Origin: Bacteroidota bacterium
GTDB taxonomy: Bacteria > Bacteroidota > Bacteroidia > Bacteroidales > UBA10428
Direction of reading: 5' to 3'
Assembly (NCBI GenBank): GCA_029268165.1
Contig: JAJUGM010000212.1
Coordinates: 1 to 6,232 of the forward strand
Length of the DNA stretch: 6,232 nt
Shown here: one piece after another, positions 1-6,207 of the stretch
Position numbering within the stretch: the stretch's first letter is position 1
How the letters are laid out: each line of letters opens with the position of its first letter
Made by a program: the position numbers and the translations under genes
Notes under the pieces: model-generated
What the model was told of the DNA's origin: nothing
What the model saw: the letters and a program-made list of their open reading frames with translations, nothing else
Databases searched by the model: none

Positions 1-1356
1 AAGTTGTTCCAGCGGGCTGTTAAGTTGTCCGATAATGTATTGTATACCAAGCATCATACCAAGAGTAATACGGCCATCAAGAACAGAATAGGCCGCTAAT
101 ATGGTGATGATAATGTTCTTCAGTTCGTTTATCATCATTGCCCCTGCTTGCTGGTATTGTGTAAGGGCAAGACTTTTAACGTTGATATTAAATATCCGTG
201 CCTGAATGTTTTCCCATTCCCAGCGTTTTTGTTTTTCGCAGTTATTGAGTTTTATTTCCTGCATGGCTGTGATAAGCTGAATGATATTACTCTGGTTTGC
301 AGAAAGCTGGGCAAACATTTTATGATTCAGTATGCGACGGCGATTAAGGAATACGGTAACCCAGATAACATATAAAGAGCTTCCGGCCACAAAGATCAGA
401 AAAATAAGCCAGTGATAAAAAAGTAATACCAGTCCGAATATAAACAAATTAAAAGCTGAAAATATAACAGAGAGTGACGAACCCGTTAGAAACTGTTCTA
501 TGCGCTGATGATCCTGAATACGTTGAATCAGGTCACCGGTAAGTTTGGTATCGAAAAAGGCAACAGGCAGTTTCATAAGTTTGGCCAGAAAATCAGAAAT
601 CAGTGAAATGTTAATACGTGCACTCAGATGCAATAAAATCCAGCTCCTGATGAATTCAACGCTGCTCCGGCTAAACAACAGAACAAGCTGAGCCATAAGT
701 ACAAGCAGAATAAAACTTCTTATCTGAAGATTTATTCCTATATCAACAAGTGCCTGCGTTAAGAATGGGAAAATAAGCTGAATCAGGCTGACAAGGATAA
801 GCCCTAAAACCAACTGAATGATATATTTTCTGTATGGCTTTAGATAGGCCAGCAGGTAACCAAAACCTGATTTGTTAACCGGTTCATCTTCTGAGGCATA
901 AAAATCTGGCCCGGGTTCAAACAGAAGACACAAGCCTTTTTCTATGTCACCCGATTTTGTGCTAGCCCAGGATGATAAAAATTCCTGTTTCGAATACTCT
1001 AATAAACCATGTCCCGGGTCAGCTATATGAATAACAGGTTCTTTCTTCTTATTTCTTCTTTTGTATGTTATCCTGTAAACAACAATAAAATGATCTTGTT
1101 TCCAGTGAGCTATACAAGGTAAAGGAATTTCATTTGCCAGTTGGTTAATATCAATTTTAACTCCCAGCGTTTTAAATCCTATGCTTTCAGCTGCATCGCT
1201 TATTCCAAGCATACTAACTCCTTCGCGTGTGATATAGCTTTTTTCGCGTAATGTCTGCAATGAATAGTTCTTGCCATAGAATTTTGCAATCATTCTGAGG
1301 CATGCCGGTCCGCAGTCTTTGGCATCATATTGCTGAAAATACGGGAAGCGGGGCAT
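1..1356 (-). CDS. Peptidase-containing ABC exporter (C39 family), N-terminal 452 residues, cut by the window edge
   Basis: I translated this by hand on the minus strand. It begins MPRFPYFQQYDAKDCGPACL, a typical C39 peptidase start. Gln9, Cys15 (in DCGPAC), His89 (in KQDHFIVVY) and Asp113 (in IADPGHG) fit the oxyanion residue and the Cys-His-Asp triad. After a linker, hydrophobic segments near residues 178-200, 214-236, 296-336 and 410-440 plus FFDTKLTGDL (267-276) mark an ABC exporter membrane domain. Full-length relatives run about 700-740 residues, so the missing part is the rest of the membrane domain and the ATPase. The family (established knowledge) sits in the inner membrane, cleaves double-glycine leaders and exports bacteriocin-like peptides, usually with an HlyD-type partner. 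No partner or substrate gene is in view. ATG at 1356 is preferred because the peptidase domain starts there directly. An in-frame ATG at 1485 would add 43 hydrophobic residues. No clear ribosome-binding site precedes either. Confidence 0.93.
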   Translation of the reverse strand, partial: MPRFPYFQQYDAKDCGPACLRMIAKFYGKNYSLQTLREKSYITREGVSMLGISDAAESIGFKTLGVKIDINQLANEIPLPCIAHWKQDHFIVVYRITYKRRNKKKEPVIHIADPGHGLLEYSKQEFLSSWASTKSGDIEKGLCLLFEPGPDFYASEDEPVNKSGFGYLLAYLKPYRKYIIQLVLGLILVSLIQLIFPFLTQALVDIGINLQIRSFILLVLMAQLVLLFSRSSVEFIRSWILLHLSARINISLISDFLAKLMKLPVAFFDTKLTGDLIQRIQDHQRIEQFLTGSSLSVIFSAFNLFIFGLVLLFYHWLIFLIFVAGSSLYVIWVTVFLNRRRILNHKMFAQLSANQSNIIQLITAMQEIKLNNCEKQKRWEWENIQARIFNINVKSLALTQYQQAGAMMINELKNIIITILAAYSVLDGRITLGMMLGIQYIIGQLNSPLEQL

Positions 1357-1414
1357 ATGATACGTTTTCAGGAAGAAAGATAAGAAAAAATGAATAAAGA
1401 GCAAAGAATATATA

Positions 1415-1476
1415 AAAGAACAAAGAACAAAGAACAAAGAAAAAACCCCGATAGCTATCGTGGAAGAACAAAGAAC
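1415..1476. repeat. AAAGAAC heptamer tandem array, interrupted
   Basis: Units AAAGAAC lie at 1415-1421, 1422-1428 and 1429-1435, with a near-copy AAAGAAA at 1436-1442. After the palindromic insert the array resumes with GAAGAAC (1463-1469) and AAAGAAC (1470-1476), shifted by one base from the original phase. Read toward the transporter on the minus strand, the units give GTTCTTT and so repeat the TTTG element of Bacteroidota promoters every seven bases. The array is 59-120 bp upstream of the preferred transporter start. Units this short and exact are prone to slippage, which is an inference from the sequence type. Confidence 0.8.
1446..1463. repeat. Palindrome CGATAGCTATCG inside the heptamer array
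   Basis: The 12-bp perfect palindrome CGATAGCTATCG (1449-1460) is extended by CC and GG at its ends, with one mismatch (C1448 against T1461). From memory, palindromes of the form CCCGATAGCTATCGGG are frequent between genes in many Bacteroidota, so this is probably a member of a dispersed repeat family. It seems to have been inserted into the heptamer array. In RNA it would form a GC-capped hairpin without a real loop, and it has no T-run that would make it a terminator on either strand. Confidence 0.6.
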
Positions 1477-1638
1477 AGAAACCATAAAAATGGATTTATC
1501 CAGAAAATATTGACCCAACTATTTTTATGAATAACGAAATACTACGATGAATTATATCTGGATTTGCCTTTAGCCTTATTTTTTCTAAAGACCGCCAATA
1601 GAAAAATTTCTAATGCAATACGATTTATAAAAATCAAC

Positions 1639-1691
1639 TTTTCCGGTTTGCTGGCGCTGTGACAGAAAAGTGATTTTTCTTAACCGGGAAA
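1639..1691 (+). other. Nested stem-loop
   Basis: TTTTCCGGTT (1639-1648) pairs with AACCGGGAAA (1682-1691) over ten positions with one G-U pair when read as plus-strand RNA. Inside it AGAAAA (1664-1669) pairs with TTTTCT (1675-1680). On the minus strand the wobble becomes an A-C mismatch, so any RNA role would favour the plus strand. A small hairpin, GATTT-ATAA-AAATC, lies just upstream at 1622-1635, and GCTCT / AGAGC pairs downstream at 1703-1717. No known RNA family was recognised. Confidence 0.35.
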
Positions 1692-1766
1692 TCATCTGAT
1701 GCGCTCTTTCTGAGAGCCCCCAATGAAGCATTTCCTCTAAAAATACATCAAATTTTTATTCGTCTG

Positions 1767-1786
1767 GATGAATTTGTTAATTCATC
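1767..1786. other. Perfect 8-bp hairpin with 4-base loop
   Basis: GATGAATT (1767-1774), loop TGTT (1775-1778) and AATTCATC (1779-1786) form a perfect stem-loop. Its right arm overlaps the right end of the 12-bp inverted repeat, and the same GATGAATT word occurs at the left end (1546-1553). It lacks a T-run on either side and so is not a typical intrinsic terminator. Confidence 0.5.
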
Positions 1787-1921
1787 GTACTCGGATTTAT
1801 TATGTATCATACCTTAACATTTATCAAAAAAAATTCGCTTTTCATCAAATTATTAAGCTATCTATATATGTATGTTGATTTTATAAAAATCAGTTATTCA
1901 ATAAGATAATACGTAGAAAGC

Positions 1922-1959
1922 ACTAAACACTTTAGTATTTGGTAAGGCAACCTTGTTTT
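1922..1959 (+). promoter_or_regulatory. Two adjacent small hairpins upstream of the large gene
   Basis: ACTAAA-CAC-TTTAGT (1922-1936) is a perfect 6-bp stem with a 3-base loop. Five bases later AAGG-CAA-CCTT (1944-1954), extendable by three wobble pairs, is followed by TTTT at 1956-1959. Together they resemble a weak terminator or attenuator in the leader, but the stems are short. Whether they are transcribed depends on an unmapped promoter. Confidence 0.25.
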
Positions 1960-1996
1960 ATATCAAACGTATATATAGCCAAAATCATTAAGGTCG

Positions 1997-2010
1997 TTGA
2001 TATAAATCAA
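1997..2010. promoter_or_regulatory. FNR-type dyad TTGAT-ATAA-ATCAA on the start codon
   Basis: The 14 bases TTGATATAAATCAA match exactly the FNR-family consensus TTGAT-N4-ATCAA. The last A is the A of the ATG at 2010. A Crp/Fnr-family protein bound here would block transcription or start-proximal events rather than activate. Alternatively the dyad may act as an RNA hairpin masking the start codon. If translation begins at the in-frame ATG at 2019, the box lies in the leader. The consensus match is seen; regulation is inference. Confidence 0.35.
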
Positions 2011-5000
2011 TGGTTAAAATGACGAAGATTAACGAAAACATAAAATTGCAGAAAAAAGGCGCTCAGGTAATTCTTTATATTACCAATTTGCTTTTTTTAT
2101 TTGTTATTTATTTATTTTCAGACAACAAAGCACAGTCACAGGATACTATATTTTACTGCAATTTTGATTCTGAACAGCTTCCCGGATGGACAACAGGCGC
2201 TACAGGACTTTATGGAGGACCTGATAGGCGTAATTCATGGTCATTCGGCATACCCAACGGAGGACGTGGTTACGATGATTTTCCTGGCCAGTCTAAGTTT
2301 ATCGGCAATCCTGACCCTGTTACAGACCATACTTCGGCTAATGATTTTAACAAGGTTGCAGGACAAGGGCTGAGGCCGGAAGACAAAAGAGAAGGGGTAT
2401 CCTCACACTACAATCGTTCAAATGAATGGATTATTACGCCTGCAATCAACTGCAGCAATTATATAAATACACGCCTGACTTTCTGGCGTTGGGCAAATTT
2501 TGAAAAAGATTATGACAAAGCTATTGTTGAAATAAGTACTGACGGCATAAACTGGACTGACCTCGGACATGCTTTGTATCCTGAAGATAAGGAATGGATC
2601 CCGGTGGTGGTTAATATTGCACCTTATGCCGACCATGCAAAAAACGTATTTATCCGCTGGCGTTCGGAAAGTGATGCTTATATCCATTATTCCGGATGGA
2701 ATATTGATGATGTTCTGCTTACCGGACAATACAATATAAATAATTACGATTCGAAAGTAAAATCTGGCAGGATGACTGTTCCATCTGAAATCTCTTCAAA
2801 AGTGGATTCTGTTTCAGAGAAAATGGATGTATTTGAATTTGTTATTGAAGATGCCGGTTCGGGTGATAAATTATCTACAATAATTGATACACTGATAATT
2901 ACAGCCGGTAACAGCAATTCAATTTCAGACTGGCAACAAGCTATCGCAGCCGCCTTTCTGTATGGGCCTGACCTTGGCGAGATTTCTGGTCAGGAACTGC
3001 GTGGAAAAATTTTTGAGAGTAAAATTTTGTTTGCTGGAAATCAGATTATTAGCGTTGATGATCATGCATCTGAATCATATAAATTAAGAATTTACCTTCG
3101 AAAGAATTTATCCTTTGTCAACGATAACAGCAACTTTGAATTTAAATTGAGTTTCAGGGATATTATTGAAAATGAAAGCGGTTCATTTATTGGTGCAGGC
3201 ATCATTGAAAGTGGTGATAATAAGCTACGCCTTGACATTGATGCAACCAGACTATGTTTTGTTGTTGAACCTGATGCACTTGCTGTGATAAATACACCCT
3301 TATTACCTGAGATAACCGTGGTTGCGCAGGATGATAATGGCAATACCGATTTCGATTTTGCTGAAGATATTACCTTGTCAAACAGCGGCAATATAAAAAT
3401 GTCTGGTAATATTGTTAAGGCACAATCAGGCAGGGCAGTTTTCTCAGATATGAAGTTTAATGAATGTGGCGGACCAGTTAGTTTGTCGGCAACATGTAAT
3501 GATCCGGACCTGAAATCTGCAAATTCCGCTGTTAAAATATCCATATTTAATGCAGAAATAACTGAAATATTCAGTGAAGATTTTGACAAAAACACCCTTA
3601 CCGGTTGGACATCAGGTGCAGCATACGGAAATAATTCGTGGACACATGGAATTCCTCACGGAGGGAGAGGCTATTCAGATTACCCGACAAACAAAGGCTT
3701 TGTAGGAAATCCTGATCCGGTTTATGACCATACTGCAGATAATAATATAAACAAAGTCTATGGCCAGGGATTATCATACAGCAGCAAATTCGAGGGAGTA
3801 TCTTCGCATTATAACAGTGCTGACGAATGGCTTAAAAGCCCTGCTATCAACTGTGCTTCATTTGTTAACACCCGTTTAAAATTTTGGCGTTGGGCTAATT
3901 TTGAATCTGGCTATGACAAAGCTTATGTTGAAATAAGTACGGATAGTATCAACTGGACAGACCTTGGCCAACCCTTATATCCGCAGGATAATGCATGGGT
4001 TTATGTTGAAATAGACATATCAAAGTATGCCGACAGGAAATCTGCCGTGTATTTCCGGTGGAGATCAGTCAGCGACCGTTATATACATTATGCCGGCTGG
4101 AACGTTGATGATATTTCGGTCGAAGGCGTTTATTCTCCTATGGCTGACTGGAACGGAAGCGTTTCTGAGGAATGGAATAATGTCAATAACTGGAGTAATA
4201 ACCGGATACCCGATAAATATACCATTGTCAATATTCCGGCTAGTGTTTCTAAAAACCCGGTTGTCACAAGCACTTCATCATGCAAGGAAATTACTATTGG
4301 TAAAGGTCAGGTATTGAAAATCCAGACCAGTGGATCACTCACTGTATACGGCAATTGCAACATTGAAACAGATAATACAGTATATGGGTCAATTCTTGAT
4401 TACGGAACAATCACTGTATATGGAAAACTGAATATTAAGCGCTATATTCCGGCCAAAGGCTGGTATTATTTCTCGTCACCGGTACAGGGGTTCGCAGCCG
4501 GTAAGATCAATAATACGGTTTATGCTTATAATGAACCACTTGCAAGTAATGACTGGAGCAAAGGATGGCAGAAGACATCTGCTGATATGGAAAGGGTTAA
4601 AGGTTACGATGTATATTTCGCCAAGGCTGATTCTGTTTTATTTTCGGGTACAATGAACTCCGGCACTCAGCAAATAACGCTTACAAATACTGATGGTAAG
4701 GAAATTGCAGAACATGAAGGCTGGAATCTGGTAGGCAATCCTTATGCAGCAGCCATAGACTGGGATGCCCCATCAGGTTGGACAAAAGAAAATATTGAAA
4801 ATGCAATTTATATATGGGACGAAGCTCAGGGTAATTTCCGGACTTATGTCAACGGAGTTAGCACTAACGGAGGCTCACGGTATATTCCACCCATGCAGGG
4901 TTTCTTTGTAAAAGTTTCTGCTCCCGGTAACGCCCGGCTTGCTATGACCAGCGATATTAAAACCACTGAAGGTATCTCACGCACTAAAAAGACTATTCAG

Positions 5001-6128
5001 GGCAATACAGGCATTAAACTTGCTCTGATTCAGAACGGTTACACTGACGAAACTGTAATTGCATTCAGGGAAGAAGCTACCAGAGAATTTGACGGCCGTT
5101 TTGACGCATATAAGAAATTTACTGACAATACTAATGTGCCCCAGGTTTACACGCTTTCGGTTAATAAAGAACAACTTGCAATTAACTCTGTTGCATTAAA
5201 TGATGAGTATCTGCAGATTCCGGTTGAAATTAAAGCAGTTTTTCAGGGCACACTGAAACTTAGTTTTTCTGGAGCCACTGAAAACTCAGGAGGTAAAACT
5301 ATTTATCTCGAGGATAAACTGACAAACCGTTTCATTAACCTGCTTGAAACAAATGAATACCAGTTTGATGCATCTTCAACTGAAATTTCCGGACGCTTTA
5401 TCCTTCATATTGGAATGCCTTTAACGGTTTCCTATATCAAAAATGATGCAAAATGTAATGGCTCATCTGACGGGAAAATTGACGCCACTGTAATGGGCGG
5501 CAGATTGCCTTATCAGTATATTTTGTGGTCAAACGGCTCTGAAGAGGAAGACATAGAAAATTTGCCGGCCGGTGAATATAAAATAATTGTTGTCGATGCC
5601 GATAATAATGCTGTTAATGAAACTATTACAATAACCGAACCTGCACCGGTTAACCTGACCATAAATGCCTATGCCCCGACTTCTAAAAATGCTTCCGATG
5701 GATATATTGACCTGAATGTTAATGATATATCCGGCACATATACCTTCAACTGGTCAAACAATGAAACCACCGAAGATATTTATAACCTTGAGTCAGGCGT
5801 TTATTCAGTTACTGTCAGTGATCAGAAAGGGTGTAAGACTACTGCCACTGTTGACCTAAACCATCTCACAAATACATGGGATAATCCGTCTGATCATCAC
5901 AAACAGGTTGAAATATATGCTTATCATAAAAATATATATATCAGTTTCCACGAGGAAACAGTTTCTGAAGCAACAGCTGAGATTATTGACATTTCAGGAA
6001 AATATATAAATACCTATTCCTTATTATCAGATGATAACCTGATTGAAACCAGACTACCTGCAGGATACTATATTATTCATGTTATCAGTAACGGGAAGCA
6101 TTATTCAGAAAAAGTAATTATTCAATAA
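2010..6128 (+). CDS. Large T9SS-secreted modular surface protein with two MAM/VEG-like domains and SprB-like repeats
   Basis: 1372 residues. Residues 11-44 look like a signal peptide: lysines at 12-16, a hydrophobic core at 19-36, and likely cleavage near 41-44. Residues 45-241 and 517-708 are two copies of a jelly-roll domain with NSW, GGRGY, GNPDPV, GVSSHYN, PAINC, FWRWANFE, VEISTD and GWN(I/V)DD, resembling the MAM or InhA 'VEG' class. Residues about 250-415 and 416-514 are beta-rich Ig-like modules. Residues 711-810 resemble the WNG/NW repeat common in Bacteroidota surface proteins. Residues about 811-1135 include GWNLVGNPY and PPMQGFFVKV. Residues 1137-1210 and 1213-1282 are SprB-like repeats (DGKI...LPAGEY; DGYI...LESGVY). 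Residues 1299-1372 are a T9SS type A-like sorting domain ending LPAGYYIIHV...KVIIQ. No catalytic motif is seen, so an adhesin or binding role at the surface is inferred. A second in-frame ATG lies at 2019; AAGG at 1990-1993 is too distant to decide between them. Confidence 0.9.
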   Translation: MVKMTKINENIKLQKKGAQVILYITNLLFLFVIYLFSDNKAQSQDTIFYCNFDSEQLPGWTTGATGLYGGPDRRNSWSFGIPNGGRGYDDFPGQSKFIGNPDPVTDHTSANDFNKVAGQGLRPEDKREGVSSHYNRSNEWIITPAINCSNYINTRLTFWRWANFEKDYDKAIVEISTDGINWTDLGHALYPEDKEWIPVVVNIAPYADHAKNVFIRWRSESDAYIHYSGWNIDDVLLTGQYNINNYDSKVKSGRMTVPSEISSKVDSVSEKMDVFEFVIEDAGSGDKLSTIIDTLIITAGNSNSISDWQQAIAAAFLYGPDLGEISGQELRGKIFESKILFAGNQIISVDDHASESYKLRIYLRKNLSFVNDNSNFEFKLSFRDIIENESGSFIGAGIIESGDNKLRLDIDATRLCFVVEPDALAVINTPLLPEITVVAQDDNGNTDFDFAEDITLSNSGNIKMSGNIVKAQSGRAVFSDMKFNECGGPVSLSATCNDPDLKSANSAVKISIFNAEITEIFSEDFDKNTLTGWTSGAAYGNNSWTHGIPHGGRGYSDYPTNKGFVGNPDPVYDHTADNNINKVYGQGLSYSSKFEGVSSHYNSADEWLKSPAINCASFVNTRLKFWRWANFESGYDKAYVEISTDSINWTDLGQPLYPQDNAWVYVEIDISKYADRKSAVYFRWRSVSDRYIHYAGWNVDDISVEGVYSPMADWNGSVSEEWNNVNNWSNNRIPDKYTIVNIPASVSKNPVVTSTSSCKEITIGKGQVLKIQTSGSLTVYGNCNIETDNTVYGSILDYGTITVYGKLNIKRYIPAKGWYYFSSPVQGFAAGKINNTVYAYNEPLASNDWSKGWQKTSADMERVKGYDVYFAKADSVLFSGTMNSGTQQITLTNTDGKEIAEHEGWNLVGNPYAAAIDWDAPSGWTKENIENAIYIWDEAQGNFRTYVNGVSTNGGSRYIPPMQGFFVKVSAPGNARLAMTSDIKTTEGISRTKKTIQGNTGIKLALIQNGYTDETVIAFREEATREFDGRFDAYKKFTDNTNVPQVYTLSVNKEQLAINSVALNDEYLQIPVEIKAVFQGTLKLSFSGATENSGGKTIYLEDKLTNRFINLLETNEYQFDASSTEISGRFILHIGMPLTVSYIKNDAKCNGSSDGKIDATVMGGRLPYQYILWSNGSEEEDIENLPAGEYKIIVVDADNNAVNETITITEPAPVNLTINAYAPTSKNASDGYIDLNVNDISGTYTFNWSNNETTEDIYNLESGVYSVTVSDQKGCKTTATVDLNHLTNTWDNPSDHHKQVEIYAYHKNIYISFHEETVSEATAEIIDISGKYINTYSLLSDDNLIETRLPAGYYIIHVISNGKHYSEKVIIQ
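2142..2732 (+). repeat. Internal domain repeat, copy 1 (residues 45-241)
   Basis: This is the first copy of the MAM/VEG-like jelly-roll domain, directly after the signal peptide. It aligns with residues 517-708 almost end to end, with one gap of about six residues (present here, absent in copy 2) near residues 66-71. My hand count gives about 114 identities over 190 aligned positions. Aromatic and acidic positions such as FWRWANFE and YDKA are best conserved. Confidence 0.88.
3558..4133 (+). repeat. Internal domain repeat, copy 2 (residues 517-708)
   Basis: This is the second copy of the jelly-roll domain. It begins EITEIFSEDFD, which reads like the mature N-terminus following the signal peptide in copy 1, as if a second protein of the same design had been joined on. 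It is about 60% identical to copy 1 in protein. Matching stretches survive in the DNA too, for example around TGGCGTTGGGC in both. Confidence 0.88.
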
Positions 6129-6146
6129 TTTTTGACCTAGAATAAA

Positions 6147-6180
6147 TTTGATCAAAATTAACAAAAGCTTGTTATCTTTG
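6147..6180 (+). promoter_or_regulatory. Bacteroidota-type promoter for the right-edge gene
   Basis: TTTG at 6147-6150 (-33 type) is followed after 22 bases by TATCTTTG at 6173-6180, an exact match to TAnnTTTG (-7 type). Established Bacteroidota promoters use this pair with roughly 17-23 bases between. Transcription would start near 6186-6188, about 20 bases before the ATG at 6208. The -33 element lies in the palindrome TTTGATCAAA (6147-6156), which could also be an operator. Confidence 0.6.
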
Positions 6181-6207
6181 TTTTGTTAATAAGATAAAAA
6201 TTTAATC

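Larger units (their letters stand above)
1543..1789. repeat. Possible small inverted-repeat element (MITE-like), 247 bp
   Basis: TACGATGAATTA at 1543-1554 is exactly matched in inverted orientation by TAATTCATCGTA at 1778-1789. The interval between contains three stem-loops (1622-1635, 1639-1691, 1703-1717), and the right arm is part of a further hairpin (1767-1786). No target-site duplication is evident at the outer edges, and no transposase is encoded apart from a doubtful 48-codon frame. A 12-bp inverted match is unlikely but not impossible by chance in 650 bp of AT-rich DNA. A non-autonomous mobile element or a decayed insertion is therefore only a hypothesis. Confidence 0.3.
1357..2009. 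other. Divergent intergenic region, 653 bp, structured and without a convincing gene
   Basis: This spacer separates the starts of the two divergent genes, so it should hold both promoters. It is more AT-rich than the flanking coding sequence. I found no convincing open frame. The best is a 48-codon minus-strand frame at 1585-1731 (MLHWGLSERAHQ...), which I treat as unproven. From left to right it holds the AAAGAAC array with its palindrome (1415-1476), a 12-bp inverted repeat (1543-1554 and 1778-1789) enclosing several stem-loops, an AT-rich dyad at 1876-1892, two small hairpins at 1922-1957 and an FNR-like dyad at 1997-2010. No exact TAnnTTTG promoter box was found for either gene. The nearest candidates are ATTCTTTG on the minus strand close to the array and AGTATTTG at 1934-1941 on the plus strand. 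Confidence 0.75.

Noticed and set aside
148..375. 75-codon plus-strand open frame
   Set aside because: It lies wholly antisense to the membrane domain of the C39 exporter, whose reading frame is clearly coding.
1446..1463. Rho-independent terminator or attachment site at the CGATAGCTATCG palindrome
   Set aside because: There is no T-run on the exit side of either strand, no integrase or tRNA nearby, and the palindrome fits a dispersed intergenic repeat better.
1415..1476. CRISPR-like array
   Set aside because: The units are only 7 bp and directly tandem, with no unique spacers.
2101..2373. Other short frames inside the large gene, also at 2418-2729 (-), 4027-4317 (+) and 4977-5174 (-)
   Set aside because: All overlap the large coding frame and show no motif or plausible start context.
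3092..3595. 167-codon minus-strand open frame inside the large gene
   Set aside because: The sense frame is continuous and has clear domains. The antisense product is serine- and leucine-rich without recognisable motifs, as expected of a shadow frame.
2010..6128. Metalloprotease (InhA/M6-like) because of the VEG-like domains
   Set aside because: No HExxH zinc motif or other catalytic signature is present. The VEG/MAM-like domain occurs in many non-enzymatic surface proteins.
6145..6159. Terminator after the large gene at TTTGATCAAA
   Set aside because: The palindrome has no loop and no following T-run, and it overlaps the -33 element of a good promoter. No convincing terminator was found in 6129-6207.
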